A stretch of 64,000 nucleotides of DNA from Acanthopleura granulata (taxonomy: Eukaryota; Mollusca; Polyplacophora; Chitonida; Chitonidae). Within the stretch, counting starts at the first letter, position 1. Each line of letters begins with the position of its first letter. Of the stretch, positions 36,183-48,639 are shown piece by piece. Where the stretch lies: positions 35,581,011 through 35,645,010 of the forward strand of contig JABBOT010000001.1 in NCBI GenBank assembly GCA_016165875.1. Reading direction: 5' to 3'. Position numbers and translations under genes: made by a program. A model generated the notes under the pieces. The model was not told the DNA's origin and searched no databases. It was given only the letters and a program-made list of their open reading frames with translations.

Positions 36183-36348
36183 GATTATCATAACAGTATG
36201 TGAATCCGCGATGTTGTATCAGCTCTCGTTGTCTGAAGTCGGTCTACCTCATCAAACTCGCTCTCAGAGCTCCGTTGATACGACAGGCCGACCTGAGACA
36301 AATCTAGCTGATATATTATCACTGATTCACACACTGTTATGATAATCT
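36183..36348. mobile_element. Foldback / MITE-like element, about 166 bp
   Basis: Terminal AGATTATCATAACAG (36183-36197) is repeated in inverted form at 36334-36348. The arms remain complementary inward (gaatc..gatgttgtatcagct paired with agctgatatattatc..gattc), so nearly the whole element can fold into one hairpin. No coding capacity. Confidence 0.75.
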
Positions 36349-36769
36349 CTATAAATATGGGATTGAGCTCAGGTTTTGAATGCATGTGAAGCGCAATAAC
36401 AGCGAGGGTGATCCATTGTTTATGCCCTGCATGTGTGTTAATTACCGTAAATTACCAAATTCTCGACCTTCACGTTTCTTTTGTGTTTTAGAATCTGTGA
36501 TATCGTAAATGTTTAAGTACTTCATGCATTGAGCCGAAATTTTGCATTCGTATGTCTCCAGTACAGGTAAGCCCTATATGGTGCCTAAATTTGTTGTATT
36601 GCTCTATTGTAGATCTTGCATTTAGGGGCATATTGGGGTCAATGAAGCAAGGGGATCGTGCAAACGAAGTAACAGGATGCGAACATGATATAGTTCCTTG
36701 TAGATCACCAACAGTCTGAGATGTTGGGTATTACTACCAAAATATAATTGGGCCTATATTGCTCTAATT

Positions 36770-36860
36770 GAAGAGCATTCTCCTCGCCGCAGCGGGTGAG
36801 GCCTTAATTAAGGCCTGAGGTCACAGGCTCGATTCCAGCCCTGGCTGATTCGGTTAAGGG
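36770..36860 (+). repeat. tRNA-like remnant with palindrome
   Basis: B-box-like ggctcgattcc near 36827-36837 is preceded by the perfect palindrome aggccttaattaaggcct. It abuts the SINE at 36866 but does not match that family's head. It may be the head of a second SINE family. Too irregular for a tRNA gene. Confidence 0.35.
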
Positions 36861-36865
36861 TTTAT

Positions 36866-37062
36866 ATTTATGTATTTTATTTGATTGGTTTTTTACGCCG
36901 TGCTCAAGAATATTTCACTTACTCGACGGCGGCCAGCATTATTGCGGGAGGAAACCGGGCAGAGCCCGGCGGAAACCCACAACCATCTTCAGGCTGCTTT
37001 CAGACCTTCCATCGGACGGCCAGAGAGGAAGCCAGCATGAGCTGGACTTGAACTCACAGCGA
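36866..37062 (-). mobile_element. SINE, head-truncated
   Basis: Very well kept core and tail (ttgattggttttttacgccg and gtttcctcccgcaataatgc after reverse complement) ending just past the B box. Confidence 0.88.
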
Positions 37063-38671
37063 AGAAGGGTTTACATGTTACTGCTCCTTGCCAAGGGCTA
37101 TGGGTTAATCATGCAAGGTACTTTCTATAGTTCTAACCACCCATCAATCATATACCGGCCATGTACTGTATATGTAATAAATTTATTAGTTTATTGGATT
37201 AAAATGCAGTCAAACACGTTCCAAAGTGTGTATGATAAATTACAATGTTCATGGCATGAGGAAGGTTGCATGCCATGAGTTTTGCAAATTTACGTGTTTA
37301 TTATCCTGATAAAATAAATAAAATCTCGTCAACCAAAAATATGAATAAAAGTCATACTTAAAAGCGAATTTTACTGTGAATCAATTTGTATCATTTAACA
37401 GACTGTATATGTGTACATATTTTCGTTGATTTTGAAATTCAAATGAAGCTTTTTGTGTATGATGGGTCATTTCCTTTACAGTTTCGTTTACAGAACACAA
37501 TAGTTATATTCCATTTTGTGTAATATGAAGTGATTTTTTTTCTGGTTTAGAGACTTTTACCTTTGCCGCTATGATGACGTTTATGGCAAGGGTATAAATG
37601 GTGCGTGCCCAGAGAATCGGAAGTACATCAAGAGCACTCGTCAAACCCTGCAGAGTAACGGATATCAATACTCCCCAGTAGCGCATTGTTGATGCTTCAG
37701 TATCTTTTACGAACTTTTCAGGAATGCTGGATATATAAAAACACGTCTAGCGGATATATATGTATATACACACACACAATTCCAGTAAAAACAGTGAAGA
37801 CTGAATATAGAGTCGTATTAAAGTGCATGGTAAACGTATCACAGTATCTGTGCGTTTGTATCGTGCTTAACTTACTTGTGGACCAGGAGACATTCTGGTA
37901 AACTCTAAGCTTTTTTTTTTTTTTTTTTGGAATTTTCTATTAAGAAGGCTTTCTCCTCTTTAACCGGATAGGTACATGTATGATTAGTTTTTCATACGCA
38001 GCCATACATCGAAAAGTATCAGTGGTTGAAAAACCCAAACCAACTTCCATCGGCGTGTGCAGTATTCTGGAGCTTCTATAGTCCATATGAAATATTGCAA
38101 TCTAAAATTAAACCATAATTTTATGAAAGTTCGAAATGTAAACCTTCAGAAAAAGTTTCAACATTAACCTCAATCTATTAATACAGAAAAATGTATGTAA
38201 TATACATGAAAACTTTCCGATTTTTGTGCATATCCCACAAACTTTTATATTCGATCAAATCTCAAGTTCTTTTTCTTTTCTGAACTATTTACCTCATCAA
38301 CTGTGAACTTCTGTGAAAGTTTAAAGAAAAAAATGCTTAGTGATGTATAGGCCTGGTGTATTTTTGTTTATCATATGCAGAGTTCTTATGGCACAGTAAT
38401 ATCCTTTACCACATGTATCACATGACTAACTGGTTTTCTAAATTTGAACTGATATTAATTGATGGTTATACTTTACACATCTCTGCCCCTTTCTCCTGAT
38501 ACTGAGATGAATAAAAACATCGATTTTCTTCGTTTGCATTGTAAGCGGCGCACACTCCATCTATTTACAGACAAGATTTATCATCTTGTGGATTTTTTTT
38601 TACTTAGCCTGCGGACATTTTTGACAACCAATCATCGTCATGTGTGACAGAAAGCTAATTTTTTATGGCTG

Positions 38672-38678
38672 TATAAAA
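38672..38678 (+). promoter_or_regulatory. TATA box of the chitin-binding gene
   Basis: TATAAAA lies 116 nt upstream of the ATG at 38788. A start site near 38700 would give a leader of about 85-90 nt. Confidence 0.5.
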
Positions 38679-38787
38679 TCGACGTTGCTTCAGATGGCCT
38701 CCTTTGTAGCACCAAGTCAGCTGCCCTTAGATACAATTCAGTATACAGGTTTTTAAGAAAGAAACGTTTAAAACCAACCTGGGCAAA

Positions 38788-41700
38788 ATGTTTGTTTCAA
38801 AATGCCTGTTTTCTCTACTCCTTGTCGTCTTTCTCTGTGGCGTTTCAGTCGGCAGGAATCTAAGAAAACGGCAAGTGACGACGACAGACCAAGTTTTCCG
38901 AGGTGAGTTACAATTTGTTTTCTTGATAATGAACCGTCGCAAAGATTATTACCGACTTATTATATATGCAGGCCCTTTGGAATCACGAATGGTTTCAGGC
39001 CGCTTAAGCAGCTTTCGTCACTGATGCCAGCTACAGCACTCAGTGTTACCTCCGGCCCCCAAATAGCGAAGCTGTCTTAGTCTTAATTTTATTTATTTAT
39101 GTATTTAGTTGGCGTTTTACGCCGTACTCAAGAATACGACGACGGCCAGCATTATGGTTTAGGAAAACCGGGCAGAGCCCAAGGTAAAGCCACGACCATC
39201 CGCAGGTTGCTGGCAGACCTTCCCACATGCAGCCGGAGAGGAAGCCAGCATGAGCTGGGCTTGAACTCACAGCGACCGCATTGGTGGGAGGCTTCGGGTC
39301 ATTGCGCTGCGATAGCACACTAACCGACTGAGACTTAGACCTAAGTGAGAGTTTTCGTGTGATACAATTCCTGAGCATAGATTCGAACTTCAACGCCCAA
39401 ATTTCGAGATTGGCGTGAAACTCTAAAAAAAACTCTTATCTTTCGAAGTAGCGCGGTGAACTGTTTTTGAGGTGAACACTAAGTATGACTTAAGGCTGTA
39501 ACTGTTTCGTGATACTTGGACCATAAGAGGAACAGGAGGTCTTTATTAGAAACCTAAGTATCGTAAATCAGCAAGAGTTTTAAGCGAACGCAGAATCTTA
39601 AAAAGATCGGTTGTACCCGGCCAGAGTTAGAGGTCAGTTATATTCACATAATATACTATATCAGAATAATATACTATAAGAGGGGTGCAGTCCCTATTAT
39701 ATATAAATGCGCCACATGCATTAATATTCAAGAGCTTTAATATTTATTTATTTATTTATTTGATTGATTGGTGTTTTACTCCACTATCAAGAATGTTTCA
39801 CTTATGCGAGGTCGGCCATTCAGCATTATGGTCGGAGTAAACCCGCGAGCATCCGCAGGTTAACTCTTTAATAACATAAACAGATCATTGTCAGTAATAC
39901 GTAGAGATCGTAGGAGGAAAAGATTCATGGACAAGCTTTAGTCGTGAGTTAATCAAATGTATGAAACCTGGCTGACAAGTTGAGTGTAAATTTCGACGTG
40001 CATCCTCGTCAGATTCAAGTGTACGTATTTAAAGTGCCTGCAACATGTATTGGCGCGTCGTTTATCGACTATCGTAACAAGCCGTGAATAGCCTAACTGT
40101 ATGCCGTGTTCGTTCCACAAATATCCAAAAGAACTTGAATATCGCGTCATTCTTAAAAACAGTATATAGTACACTTTAAAACCTCTACAGAGGTTTTCAG
40201 CTCGCTGGCGAATGTCAACGTGTTTAACGTAGGTTCTCCTGGAAGACCACTAAAATCTTGGACGATAAGGTCGTGTGTCCGAATCTGTTCGAAGTCCCGC
40301 TGCGTTGACTGAACATTTATATCAGGTACCGAGGGGGAGGTTATGGTTTTCTCCAGGCTCCGATTCGATAACCCATAAACAGTGAAATATTTTAACAGCC
40401 GAAGACGTAAAAAAGATACATAAATAAATCGAAATGCACTAAATTAAATGAACAAAATATTATGTGTTTTCTTAAAGGAAGAAAACAGTTTAGAATGTAT
40501 TTTTTAATAAATTTATTTTTATGTGTACAATGCATAAATATATGTGTTTTACAATGTTTTGCAAAGGACTACGTTATGTTACAAAACAAGAGCTCTGTTC
40601 TTGTGACATATAAACGCGCAGACTGACATTAGTGTTATATTTACTCGATCAGTGATTGAGTGGCTTCGAAATATTCAGTGTATAAACGCGATTATTTTTT
40701 TAATACTTCCCTCGTAGATTGTTTCCATTTTTCATGAGGCTTTAGGAACGACTTTTAAAACTTGAGTGGATGATCTGCGGTTTCCCCGGAGCTCTGCCTC
40801 TGTATAATTATTGTTACATGTGCAATATTTTGCTACACTCCAGTTTTATTTATTTATTTATTTTTTGATTGGTGTTTTACGCCGTACTGAAGAACATGTC
40901 ACTTATACGGCGGCGGCCAGCTTTATGGTGGGAGGAAACCGGGCAGAGTCCGGAGGAAACCCAAGACCATCCACAGACTGCTGGAGGACCGATGACGCAG
41001 TTTAATCCAGACTGGGTTTTATTATAACTGTTTACTCAATTGCTGAAATAAACTACACACCCCCTAACACCCTGGCTAATGAAATCCCCTATTAAATGAT
41101 AGACCTGTCGTAATTATTTATAATTACGGTGTAATAATTTATAATCCTATATCTAAATTCATAAAATGCAAGAGATTTCATGTGTTTATTCCCCAGCCCA
41201 ATGCGGCGTCAAGACAGGGCTTGGAGCCAAAGCTATCGCAGCCGCCGCGGCCAGAGGCGTAGGTAGAAGTTGCTCCAAGTATCTCTTGATGTGCCTGACC
41301 TATGACCGCAAGTTCAGTTCCTACAACCTGGAGTGCTCGGTGGGCCTGTGGTGGAGTTTCCAGAGAAACACGTGCGAGTATCCTGACAGTCAGGCCAGAC
41401 CCGATTGTGCTGCAGGTAAGGAAGGTCTCAAACATTGTTGGGGTAAAATGAGGTATTGGGTGCTGAAGCATTTTGAGCTTACTCCAAACGTGTGAAAATC
41501 CGTGGGAAACATGTGGGAAAGTTTGTCAGTTTTTTTGCAAAAGGCGTGTGGATTTAATCCGGGCATTCAGGTTTCCTCGATGAAAAGCTGGGGTTCACCG
41601 CGCCGTCGCACAAAAGTGAGGAATTAAGGTGTTAAATTCTAAACAAATAAATATACACATAACTTGCTATTAATTCAAGTTGAATTTGTACCAATCAAAT

Positions 41701-44700
41701 TGTCAATCGATGTTAGCCGAAAGGCACGAAAGGTAAAAACGGAGTCCCCGTGGCCGACTGGAATACAATTGTGACAAACAATAAACCCTATCGTTGCATC
41801 CATTTTCACCAGTAATATAATATTTTGCCAAGAAAGTTGCGTATCGGTCGAATGTTCACGTTTTAAAAATCTGTTTTGTTCAGAGGTGAATAACTAATAT
41901 AATATGCTGCCATTTTTCACCAAGTTACGCAAAAGAAAGTCAGACTGTTTAATCATGAAATCAGCAGCGGGTTCTCGGTAAACTGTCACACCAGGTCACT
42001 GGTGGACGTTAAATAATTTTGGATGTTGGTGATATCTGGGTGTAAGCAAGATCGTCTAACTATGCTTTTTCTTTGGGGGGGGGGGGGAGACAGAGGGGGA
42101 TAATATGTGACAGACTTTGAACCATTTATATATTTCAGAGGTATGCCGACCGCCCCCGGGAACCCCTTTGGACGCCCCATTTTCCGCTCCCGACCCTCGG
42201 TCGTGCTACAGTCTGTACGAGTGTAGCCGCACGTCCAACGGCTTTCTGGCCCATTTTGAAATGTGTGAGAATTCTCACTTCTTCGACGTGAGAATCGGGG
42301 AATGCCGGGATACACTACCCTCCATATGTACACGGCCACCCGTGGCACCAAGGCGTAAGCACAGTAACACTTACACATGTATTGCACTTTAGAGTTTATC
42401 ACTATCACTTTTTTAACATTTGATGTAAATGATTTATATTAATGAAATTAACAGTTTTAATGATGCTTGTTTGCAGTATAGTGTACTTCACTCTTGCTCG
42501 CACAAAAGGGCAACGAACAAAAAACTGTTCCATTTCACATTTTCTTGACGTTGAGCGGAGCGCTGAAAGAATATCTTCGAAAACAGACGCATTGTGTTAA
42601 CCTGTTATTGTAAGGTCTAATCCGCACATAATTTGTCTATACGCTAGCGTGGTTTTACGTTCTATTCTTAATTCTTCGTTCTTGTTGGCTCTGTTGTCTT
42701 CACGCATTTGACACTATCCATTCGGTTATAAAAATCATGTTACGTAAACATCACGCAATTTCTGCTATATGTTTTATGTGCACCGATGCAGAGCGCGAGT
42801 AAATACTTATAAATACATGCAATTTCTTTGAAACAGAGTAAGTTTTACTTGTTATGTATGCAGATGTATATATTACATTACTTTCGACATTGATGTTATC
42901 TTCAAAGCAGTCTAAGTAATCTTAATTAAGAAAGCCTGCAAAACTAAGATATATATCTAAGTAAAAAAAAAATAAACAAGTTCTACATCGATTGCTTTCA
43001 CTTTTGAAGTGGATTCTTAAAAACTGGTGGTTTAACATGAACTTTAAAATTATTTTACTTTCTTTGGTGCCAAAAATCGTTGTTTTTAGTTGAACGCCGT
43101 AATGACTGACTTGTTTGTCTACATGTAAAGACAGGTTTTATGATTAAGTTGCGTATTGATTTTTGTTCACATTGCATAATACGCTATGACATCATCGAGT
43201 ACTTTCAACAAGTATAGCGCGTCTTTAATGTTAAGTTTGTCAGCCAGGTGTCTGAAACGGTGACAATGAGCTATCAATCACCTAGCTGACATCAAACTCC
43301 CCTGTGATCGCCTTGTGACCTCTAATCTGTCTCCTAAGCTGTCACATCCGGTTATGATGGACAGCCAATCATGAGTCTGCCATTAAGATGTTATAGAAGA
43401 AAACCGTATAGACAGTTTAGCATGTATGTACTTGATTAACTCAGTGCAGTTTTTTTCTTCTACCAGTTCTTTTTTTTTGTGGCCAAGTATTGTTGGATAT
43501 CATTTTTCAACATCAGTTTCCTAACATCTAGTCAGCTGATTTTTGTTTTGTATTTAAATGCATTCGTTTTGTTAAAACAGAATATGGGTTAGTAGGTTAA
43601 AGGTAGGCAGGATGGTGGACCATTGCATCAGGAAAACCTGCTAAACACACAAGGAGTACTGTGAGATTACCTCAAGTCTGCAAACGCTGTTTTTGATTTA
43701 TTTATTTGATTTGATTTGATTTGTGTTTTACGCCATACTTAAGAATATTTCACTTACACGACGGCGGCCAGCATTAAGTTGGGAGGAAACCGGGCAGAGC
43801 AGGGAAACGCACGATCATCCGCATGTTGCTGGCAGACCCATTGTTTTTGTGTCGGGTTGTATGTTAAGTCACTGTGATTTTATAACGTGTTTTTGGAATC
43901 CAGACAGATCTGTATCTGGCCCCGCTTTCATGAAGTGCACCTAGCTAAGTATTCCCTTAACCGCCATGACAACGTGTGTTGTAGAGATAGAAAGTGCACC
44001 CAGCTAAGGGCCACTTAACACTAAGCACGCTTCATGAAACCGGGCCCAGGAAGGCCGCTTGTAATAATATGCCTTGCTTGTACTCTGTGTGCTTGGTATT
44101 AAGTGTAGAAAAAACAATAATCAAGTAAAGAAATATTACATGGATTAAGTGAAGTGTGTTACAGACAGAAATCTCTACTTGACCTAGAAACCTAGACATG
44201 TAGTTCAGAATATGCCAGCCGCAGGTACTGTACGTGTGCTACTCCTATAGACTGACACGTTCCCAACATGTGTGCCTTACCGGTTCTGATGAAACATGTG
44301 CCTACAGAAATATGCGCTTCTCGTGCACAAAACCTGTACTTGCCCTGCAGAAATGTATGCTTTGGAAACATTTATTTATAACAAACGTGTTCTTTCACAG
44401 AAACATCGTTGTACATTTACGTGTGTTCGTACGATGTAACGTGAATTTCTTTGAGCTTTGTCCAGTTTTCTTCCCCAAGAAATGAAGCAAATAACAAATA
44501 AATATGTCGAGTAAAAAATATATAAATACAACATTTTCTAACCACGTTGGGAGACGATTCATAGCCAATCTTTACGTCAGAATTAACGTTATTCGTCTCC
44601 GTAGATATAGCATATTGTGACATGTATGAACTTTATCTGATCTCTTTTCAGCGTGTTTCATTCGTCAGCCATGTACTGAGCCCGGTCTGATATGGAGCAG

Positions 44701-44989
44701 TGCGTACTGCCGATGTGTGCACCCATCTCGTGAGTGATATTTATCCCTTCCACACACGGCTTTCAGTGGTATACCTTTCTCCGCGTAATGGCGATTCGGT
44801 CCCAAGCTGACTTGACTATTGTTCTTTTTCACTGCACAAGAAAATGCGTAATCAGTTTGCCCACAAAACGTCATCATAAATGCAGGAATGAGCAACGGAC
44901 TACACAGCTTTGACCCGAATTACCTTTGGCGGGAGAGGTTCCCCATTGCCCAGATATTTTGCGATTTAATAATTTATATATTTATGTAA
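38788..44989 (+). CDS. Secreted protein with two CBM14 (peritrophin-A) domains; 3' end tentative
   Basis: Exons: 38788-38902, 41197-41415, 42139-42354, 44652-44729, and tentatively 44886-44989. Every junction is GT-AG and phase 1, so each exon is a separable 1-1 module. Residues 1-22 are a signal peptide; a basic RKR at 26-28 could be cleaved. Domain 1 has cysteines 41, 64, 71, 85, 98 and 109; domain 2 has 114, 134, 140, 154, 167 and 175. Both match the six-Cys spacing of chitin-binding CBM14 domains. The fourth exon encodes CFIRQPCTEPGLIWSSAYCR plus CV, a short four-Cys motif seen after such domains in mollusc secreted proteins. Chitin binding in shell, gut lining or cuticle is inferred. With the fifth exon the protein would be 243 residues, but that acceptor has a weak pyrimidine tract and the exon may be wrong. 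Introns 1 and 3 contain four SINE pieces and one MITE. Confidence 0.8.
39088..39331 (-). mobile_element. SINE, near full length, in intron 1
   Basis: Tail, core and B box are intact (plus-strand ggcgttttacgccgtactca and ggcttgaactcacagcgacc). A small deletion removes part of the tatttcacttat region. Confidence 0.9.
39741..39862 (-). mobile_element. SINE 3' half, intron 1
   Basis: Long (tttatt)n tail, then gattggtgttttactccact and a shortened core ending in gcatccgcaggtta. Confidence 0.82.
40844..40990 (-). mobile_element. SINE 3' half, intron 1
   Basis: Plus-strand ggtgttttacgccgtactga, ggcggccagctttatggtgg and ggaaaccgggcagagtccgg. Head and B box are missing. Confidence 0.88.
42077..42089 (+). 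repeat. G homopolymer run in intron 2
   Basis: Thirteen or so consecutive G. Length may be unreliable in an assembly. Confidence 0.8.
43697..43840 (-). mobile_element. SINE 3' half, intron 3
   Basis: Plus-strand ttgatttgatttgatttgtg tail region, gttttacgccatacttaaga, and ggcggccagcattaagttgg. Ends at gctggcagaccc. Confidence 0.88.
43916..44049. mobile_element. MITE-like element, 134 bp
   Basis: Terminal inverted repeats: CTGGCCCCGCTTTCATGAAG at 43916-43935 against CTTCATGAAACCGGGCCCAG at 44030-44049. The interior is partly palindromic (tgcacctagctaag / gtgcacccagctaaggg). It lies in intron 3 of the chitin-binding gene. Confidence 0.8.
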
Positions 44990-45387
44990 CTCACATCAAC
45001 ACGTGATAAAGAAATTTTTAATATGATATAACCGATAACGCCTGCAGTACAACACAGTCTTATGACCCCCGAGTACAAATACAAAAACACCAGTCAAGTA
45101 AATAAATGCAAATACAAAACGTATAAATCGAAGATATAGACATGTAGATTTACTTTGCCTGCTTTCTTCTTTTTCAGTTGAATAGAATGGACGTCACAGA
45201 AATTCCCAGCTCCGTGACAACATCTAGAAAACGTTTGGAAGAAGTGCATTTTCATGAAACCACAGAATTGTTGGGAAATAAAAACACTCGTTTTTGATAT
45301 GTACAGGTCGTGAGATTTTGATATGTACAGGTCGTGAGATTTTGATTTTTTAAGCACGTTAGTCGTGTTCTCCAATTAATGCAGTAT

Positions 45388-45660
45388 CACTCAGCTGAGT
45401 TCTGTTGGTGTCCGCGCACAGTTGTTGCCTCTCTTCAGTTGGTGTGTGCGAACAGTTGTTGCCTCTCCTCAGTTGGTGTCCGCGCACTGTTGTTGCCTGT
45501 CTTCAGTTGATGGCTGTCTTAAGCTGTAGCCCATTCTCAGCTGATGTCTCAGTTCAGTTGGTGTCCGGGCACAGTTGTTGCCTCTCTTCAGTTGATAGCT
45601 CTCTTAAGTTGTCTCAGTTCAGTTCATGTCCGCTCTCAGTTGAGGCCTTAACGGTCTGTC
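45388..45660 (+). repeat. Minisatellite block 1
   Basis: Degenerate units built on ctcagttgatgyc, with a higher-order unit of about 57 bp (gttggtgtccgcgcacagtt then gttgcctctcttca). Same family as 47170-48085. Confidence 0.85.
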
Positions 45661-46063
45661 TTTAATTTTATACCTTGAGTATTTCCCGTTTATCGGTCGA
45701 TGCTGAGAGCATTCAGCTGCATATTATAAGCAAGGCTCAACGTGACAAACTGCCGCAAATGATATGCAATGCGAAATTACCACTGGATAAACAGAGAGAA
45801 AGAGAGCTTGGAAATGTTGAGAGAGTTCGGAAATAGGCCGAACTGTGGTGGTCGAGACATGTTTTTCACCAATAAATCTCTACCTCACACTCGGAAAAGT
45901 TTGTCAGTGACTTGCTAAAGGTCAGCGGTTTAATTACCGTAAACCTGTTTGCCATCGTGTAAATGAAACGTGCTTGAGTATCCATGTCACTCAATCATTC
46001 AACTGGAGACCACAGCCCAATATTCCAAGACGCTAAATATTTATCTATTCTTGGCACCGAATG

Positions 46064-46234
46064 CATTTATTTATGTAATTGATTGGTGTTTAACGCCGTA
46101 CTCAGAAATATTTCACTTATACGACGGCGGCCGGTATTATGATGGGAGGAAACTGGTCAGAGGCCAGGGGACACCTACAACCATCAGCAGGTTGCCGACA
46201 GGTCTCACGAACGACTGGAGAGGTTTTCAGCTAA
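46064..46234 (-). mobile_element. SINE, head-truncated
   Basis: Plus-strand gattggtgtttaacgccgta, acgacggcggccggtattat and gaacgactggagagg. Lies between the two minisatellite blocks. Confidence 0.85.
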
Positions 46235-46700
46235 CACCGAGTATAAAGAGAATAGCTTTGCATCGTGTACTGATTAGTGTGAGTATACCGTGAATTGGTC
46301 TGTTAGACGCGCCTAATTATTTATCGGCTGAAGGTAGACGCCGTTTTGATATGGTCTAAATAAAGCTGAGAACGACTTTAAACACCCTTTCAACCAACAA
46401 AAGCGTTTGTGAATAATAAAGGGAAGTAGGTCTGTTAGGTACGAAATGTCATGTTCATACTTTTGATTTATCTCCCTTGGACTGCTATCGCTACTGGACG
46501 TACGCGGGGGGTGGGGGGCACCATTTTATACGATGATTAGAGGCAAAGACATCGACCTATTTTATATGTTCAAGAGGAAAGATTCAGTATTAAGACTGTC
46601 CTTCAGGCAGGTTTGATTCCTTTTCCTAACTTTAATAGACTGTGGTGGTACAAAGAGCTGTATGTGCGATGAATAGCCCTTGATCAACGCGCAATCACAT

Positions 46701-46934
46701 ATTTAGATTTATTGAGTTATTTGATTGGTGTATTACGTCGTACCCAAGAATATTTCACTGATATTTCACGGTGGCCAGAATTGTGGAGGAAGGAAGGGGG
46801 ACAAAACCTGGGGGAAATCCACGACCTTGCGAAGGTTGCTGGCAGACCTTCCCATGAACAACCAGAGAGGAAGGCAGCTTGAACACGATTCACAGCGTCC
46901 GCACTGGCAAGAGGCTGTTGCGTCATTGCGCATG
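46701..46934 (-). mobile_element. SINE, near full length, diverged
   Basis: Tail-side gattggtgtattacgtcgta, core aaggttgctggcagaccttc, and a B-box region cgattcacagcgtccgcact are present. The head is partial. Confidence 0.83.
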
Positions 46935-47169
46935 CTTATGAACAAAGATGGGCAATATTATTATGGCAAACTCAAACAGACTGTAAGCGCCAAGGAACCT
47001 TGTAAAACTGATTACTTAGAGGATTTCTTGTGGAAGGATCATGCTTACGTTGATCCCTGGAGGAAACCTACACCGTGTATATATAGTCTGCGAAGCTGTT
47101 TGCAAATGATGCCCTTTTCTAATTGTTACTGATTTCAAGCTAACGCCCGCTTCCGTTATCAGAGCATTA

Positions 47170-48085
47170 TCGGTTGATGTCCAATGTCACTTGATTTTTT
47201 TATCAACCAATGCCTGTTCTCAGTTGATGTCTGTTCTCAGTTGATGTTCGTTCCCAGCTTATGGTCGTTCTCAGTTCATGACCGTTTGAGGTTGAGGCAT
47301 CAGCTCAGTTGATGCCTGTTATCAGTTGATGTCCGCTGTGAGTTGATATCTGTACTCAGTTGATGCTCCTTCTCAAGTGATGCCAGTTATTAGTGTATTT
47401 CTGTTCTCAGATGATGTCCACTGAGCTGATGCCCGGTTGATGTTCGTTCTTAGTTGATGCCTGTTATCAGTATATGCCTGTTTTCAATTGATGCCCGTTC
47501 TCAGCTGTCAGTTCTTAGTTGATACCCATTCTCAGTTGATGCTTTAGTTCAGTTGATGTCTACTTTCAGTTTATGCCCATCCTTAGTTGATGCCTATTCT
47601 CAGTTGATGCCCGTTCTCAGTTGATGCCTAAGTTCAGTTGATGTTCCCTCTCAGTTGCCTGTTCTCAGTTGAGGCCTGTTCTCAGTTGAGGCCTGTTCTC
47701 AAATGACGTCCGTTGTCAGCTGATGCCCGTTCTCAGCAGAGGCCTGTTTTCAGTTGATGTCCATTGTTAGCTGAAATCTGTTTTCACTTGACCCCTGCTC
47801 TCAGGTGATGTGAAATGACGTTCCTTCTTAGTTGATGCCTGTTATCAGTTGAATCCTGTTCTCAAATGAGACCCGTTCTCGGTTGATGCCCGTTCTCAGT
47901 TGATACCTGAATTTAGTTGATGTCCACTCTCAGTTGATACCCAGTCTCAGTTGATGCCCGGTCTTAGTTAATGCCTGCTCTCAGTTGAGGCCTGTTCTCG
48001 ATGTCTGTTCTCAGTCGATGTCCTTTGTCAGCCGATGCCTGTTTTCACTTGATCCCTGTTCTCAGCTGATGTGAACTGCTCCAGG
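47170..48085 (+). repeat. Minisatellite block 2, 17-19 bp unit
   Basis: About 50 degenerate tandem copies of a unit close to ctcagttgatgcctgtt. Variants include ctcagctgatg, ttcagttgatg and cttagttgatg. No long open frame. It is separated from block 1 by about 1.5 kb containing two SINEs. Confidence 0.92.
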
Positions 48086-48263
48086 GCAACCGATTGGAAA
48101 TATCAAAATTTAAGGACGGGATCGTAATTGCAGTCGATGTCCTTCATGTAAGAAAATTCATACTAATGCAGATTCATACTGAGATAAGCTGGTGTTTGCG
48201 TTGGAACTGTGACTATATACAGTCAAATTTCTGGTGTCCACACAGGGGAGCTGATTACAAATG

Positions 48264-48532
48264 GAGCCTCCTAGGCTCAGCTGGGTAGCGCGCTAGTGCA
48301 GCGTAATGATTCAGAAGCCTCGTACCAATGCGGTCACTGTGAGTTCAAGTCCAGTTCCTGCTGGCTTCCTCTCCGGCCGTACGTGGGAAGGTCTGCAAGC
48401 AGCCTGCGGATGGTCATGGGTTTCTCCCGGGCTCTGCCCGGTTTTCTCCCACCATTATGCTGGTCGCCATCGTAATAAGTCACATATTCTTGAGTACGGC
48501 GTAAAACACCAGTCAAATAAATAAATAAATAC
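48264..48532 (+). mobile_element. tRNA-derived SINE, full length, best head
   Basis: The head gcctcctaggctcagctggg contains an A box at about 48272-48285, and a B box GAGTTCAAGTCC lies at 48341-48352. Then come the full core and ggcgtaaaacaccagtcaaa plus (taaa)n. This copy shows most clearly that the family is tRNA-derived and should be transcribed by RNA polymerase III. Confidence 0.93.
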
Positions 48533-48639
48533 AAATGGAAGGTTTGAATGAGATGAACATAGCAGTAGTCATTTCCGTGTGATACGAGAGTTCTGAATTT
48601 CACATGGATGTTCAAATTTGAGTGAAGTAAAGGTTCCTG

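Larger units (their letters stand above)
34541..38787. other. Intergenic between HTRA2 and the chitin-binding gene
   Basis: Holds the HTRA2 3' flank, a foldback element at 36183-36348, a tRNA-like stretch with an 18-bp palindrome at 36770-36860, a SINE at 36866-37062 and a run of T at 37911-37928. No exon was recognised. Confidence 0.45.

Noticed and set aside
45405..45665. 86-codon Cys/Ser/Leu-rich open frame
   Set aside because: It is the translation of minisatellite block 1; its Cys spacing follows the DNA repeat.
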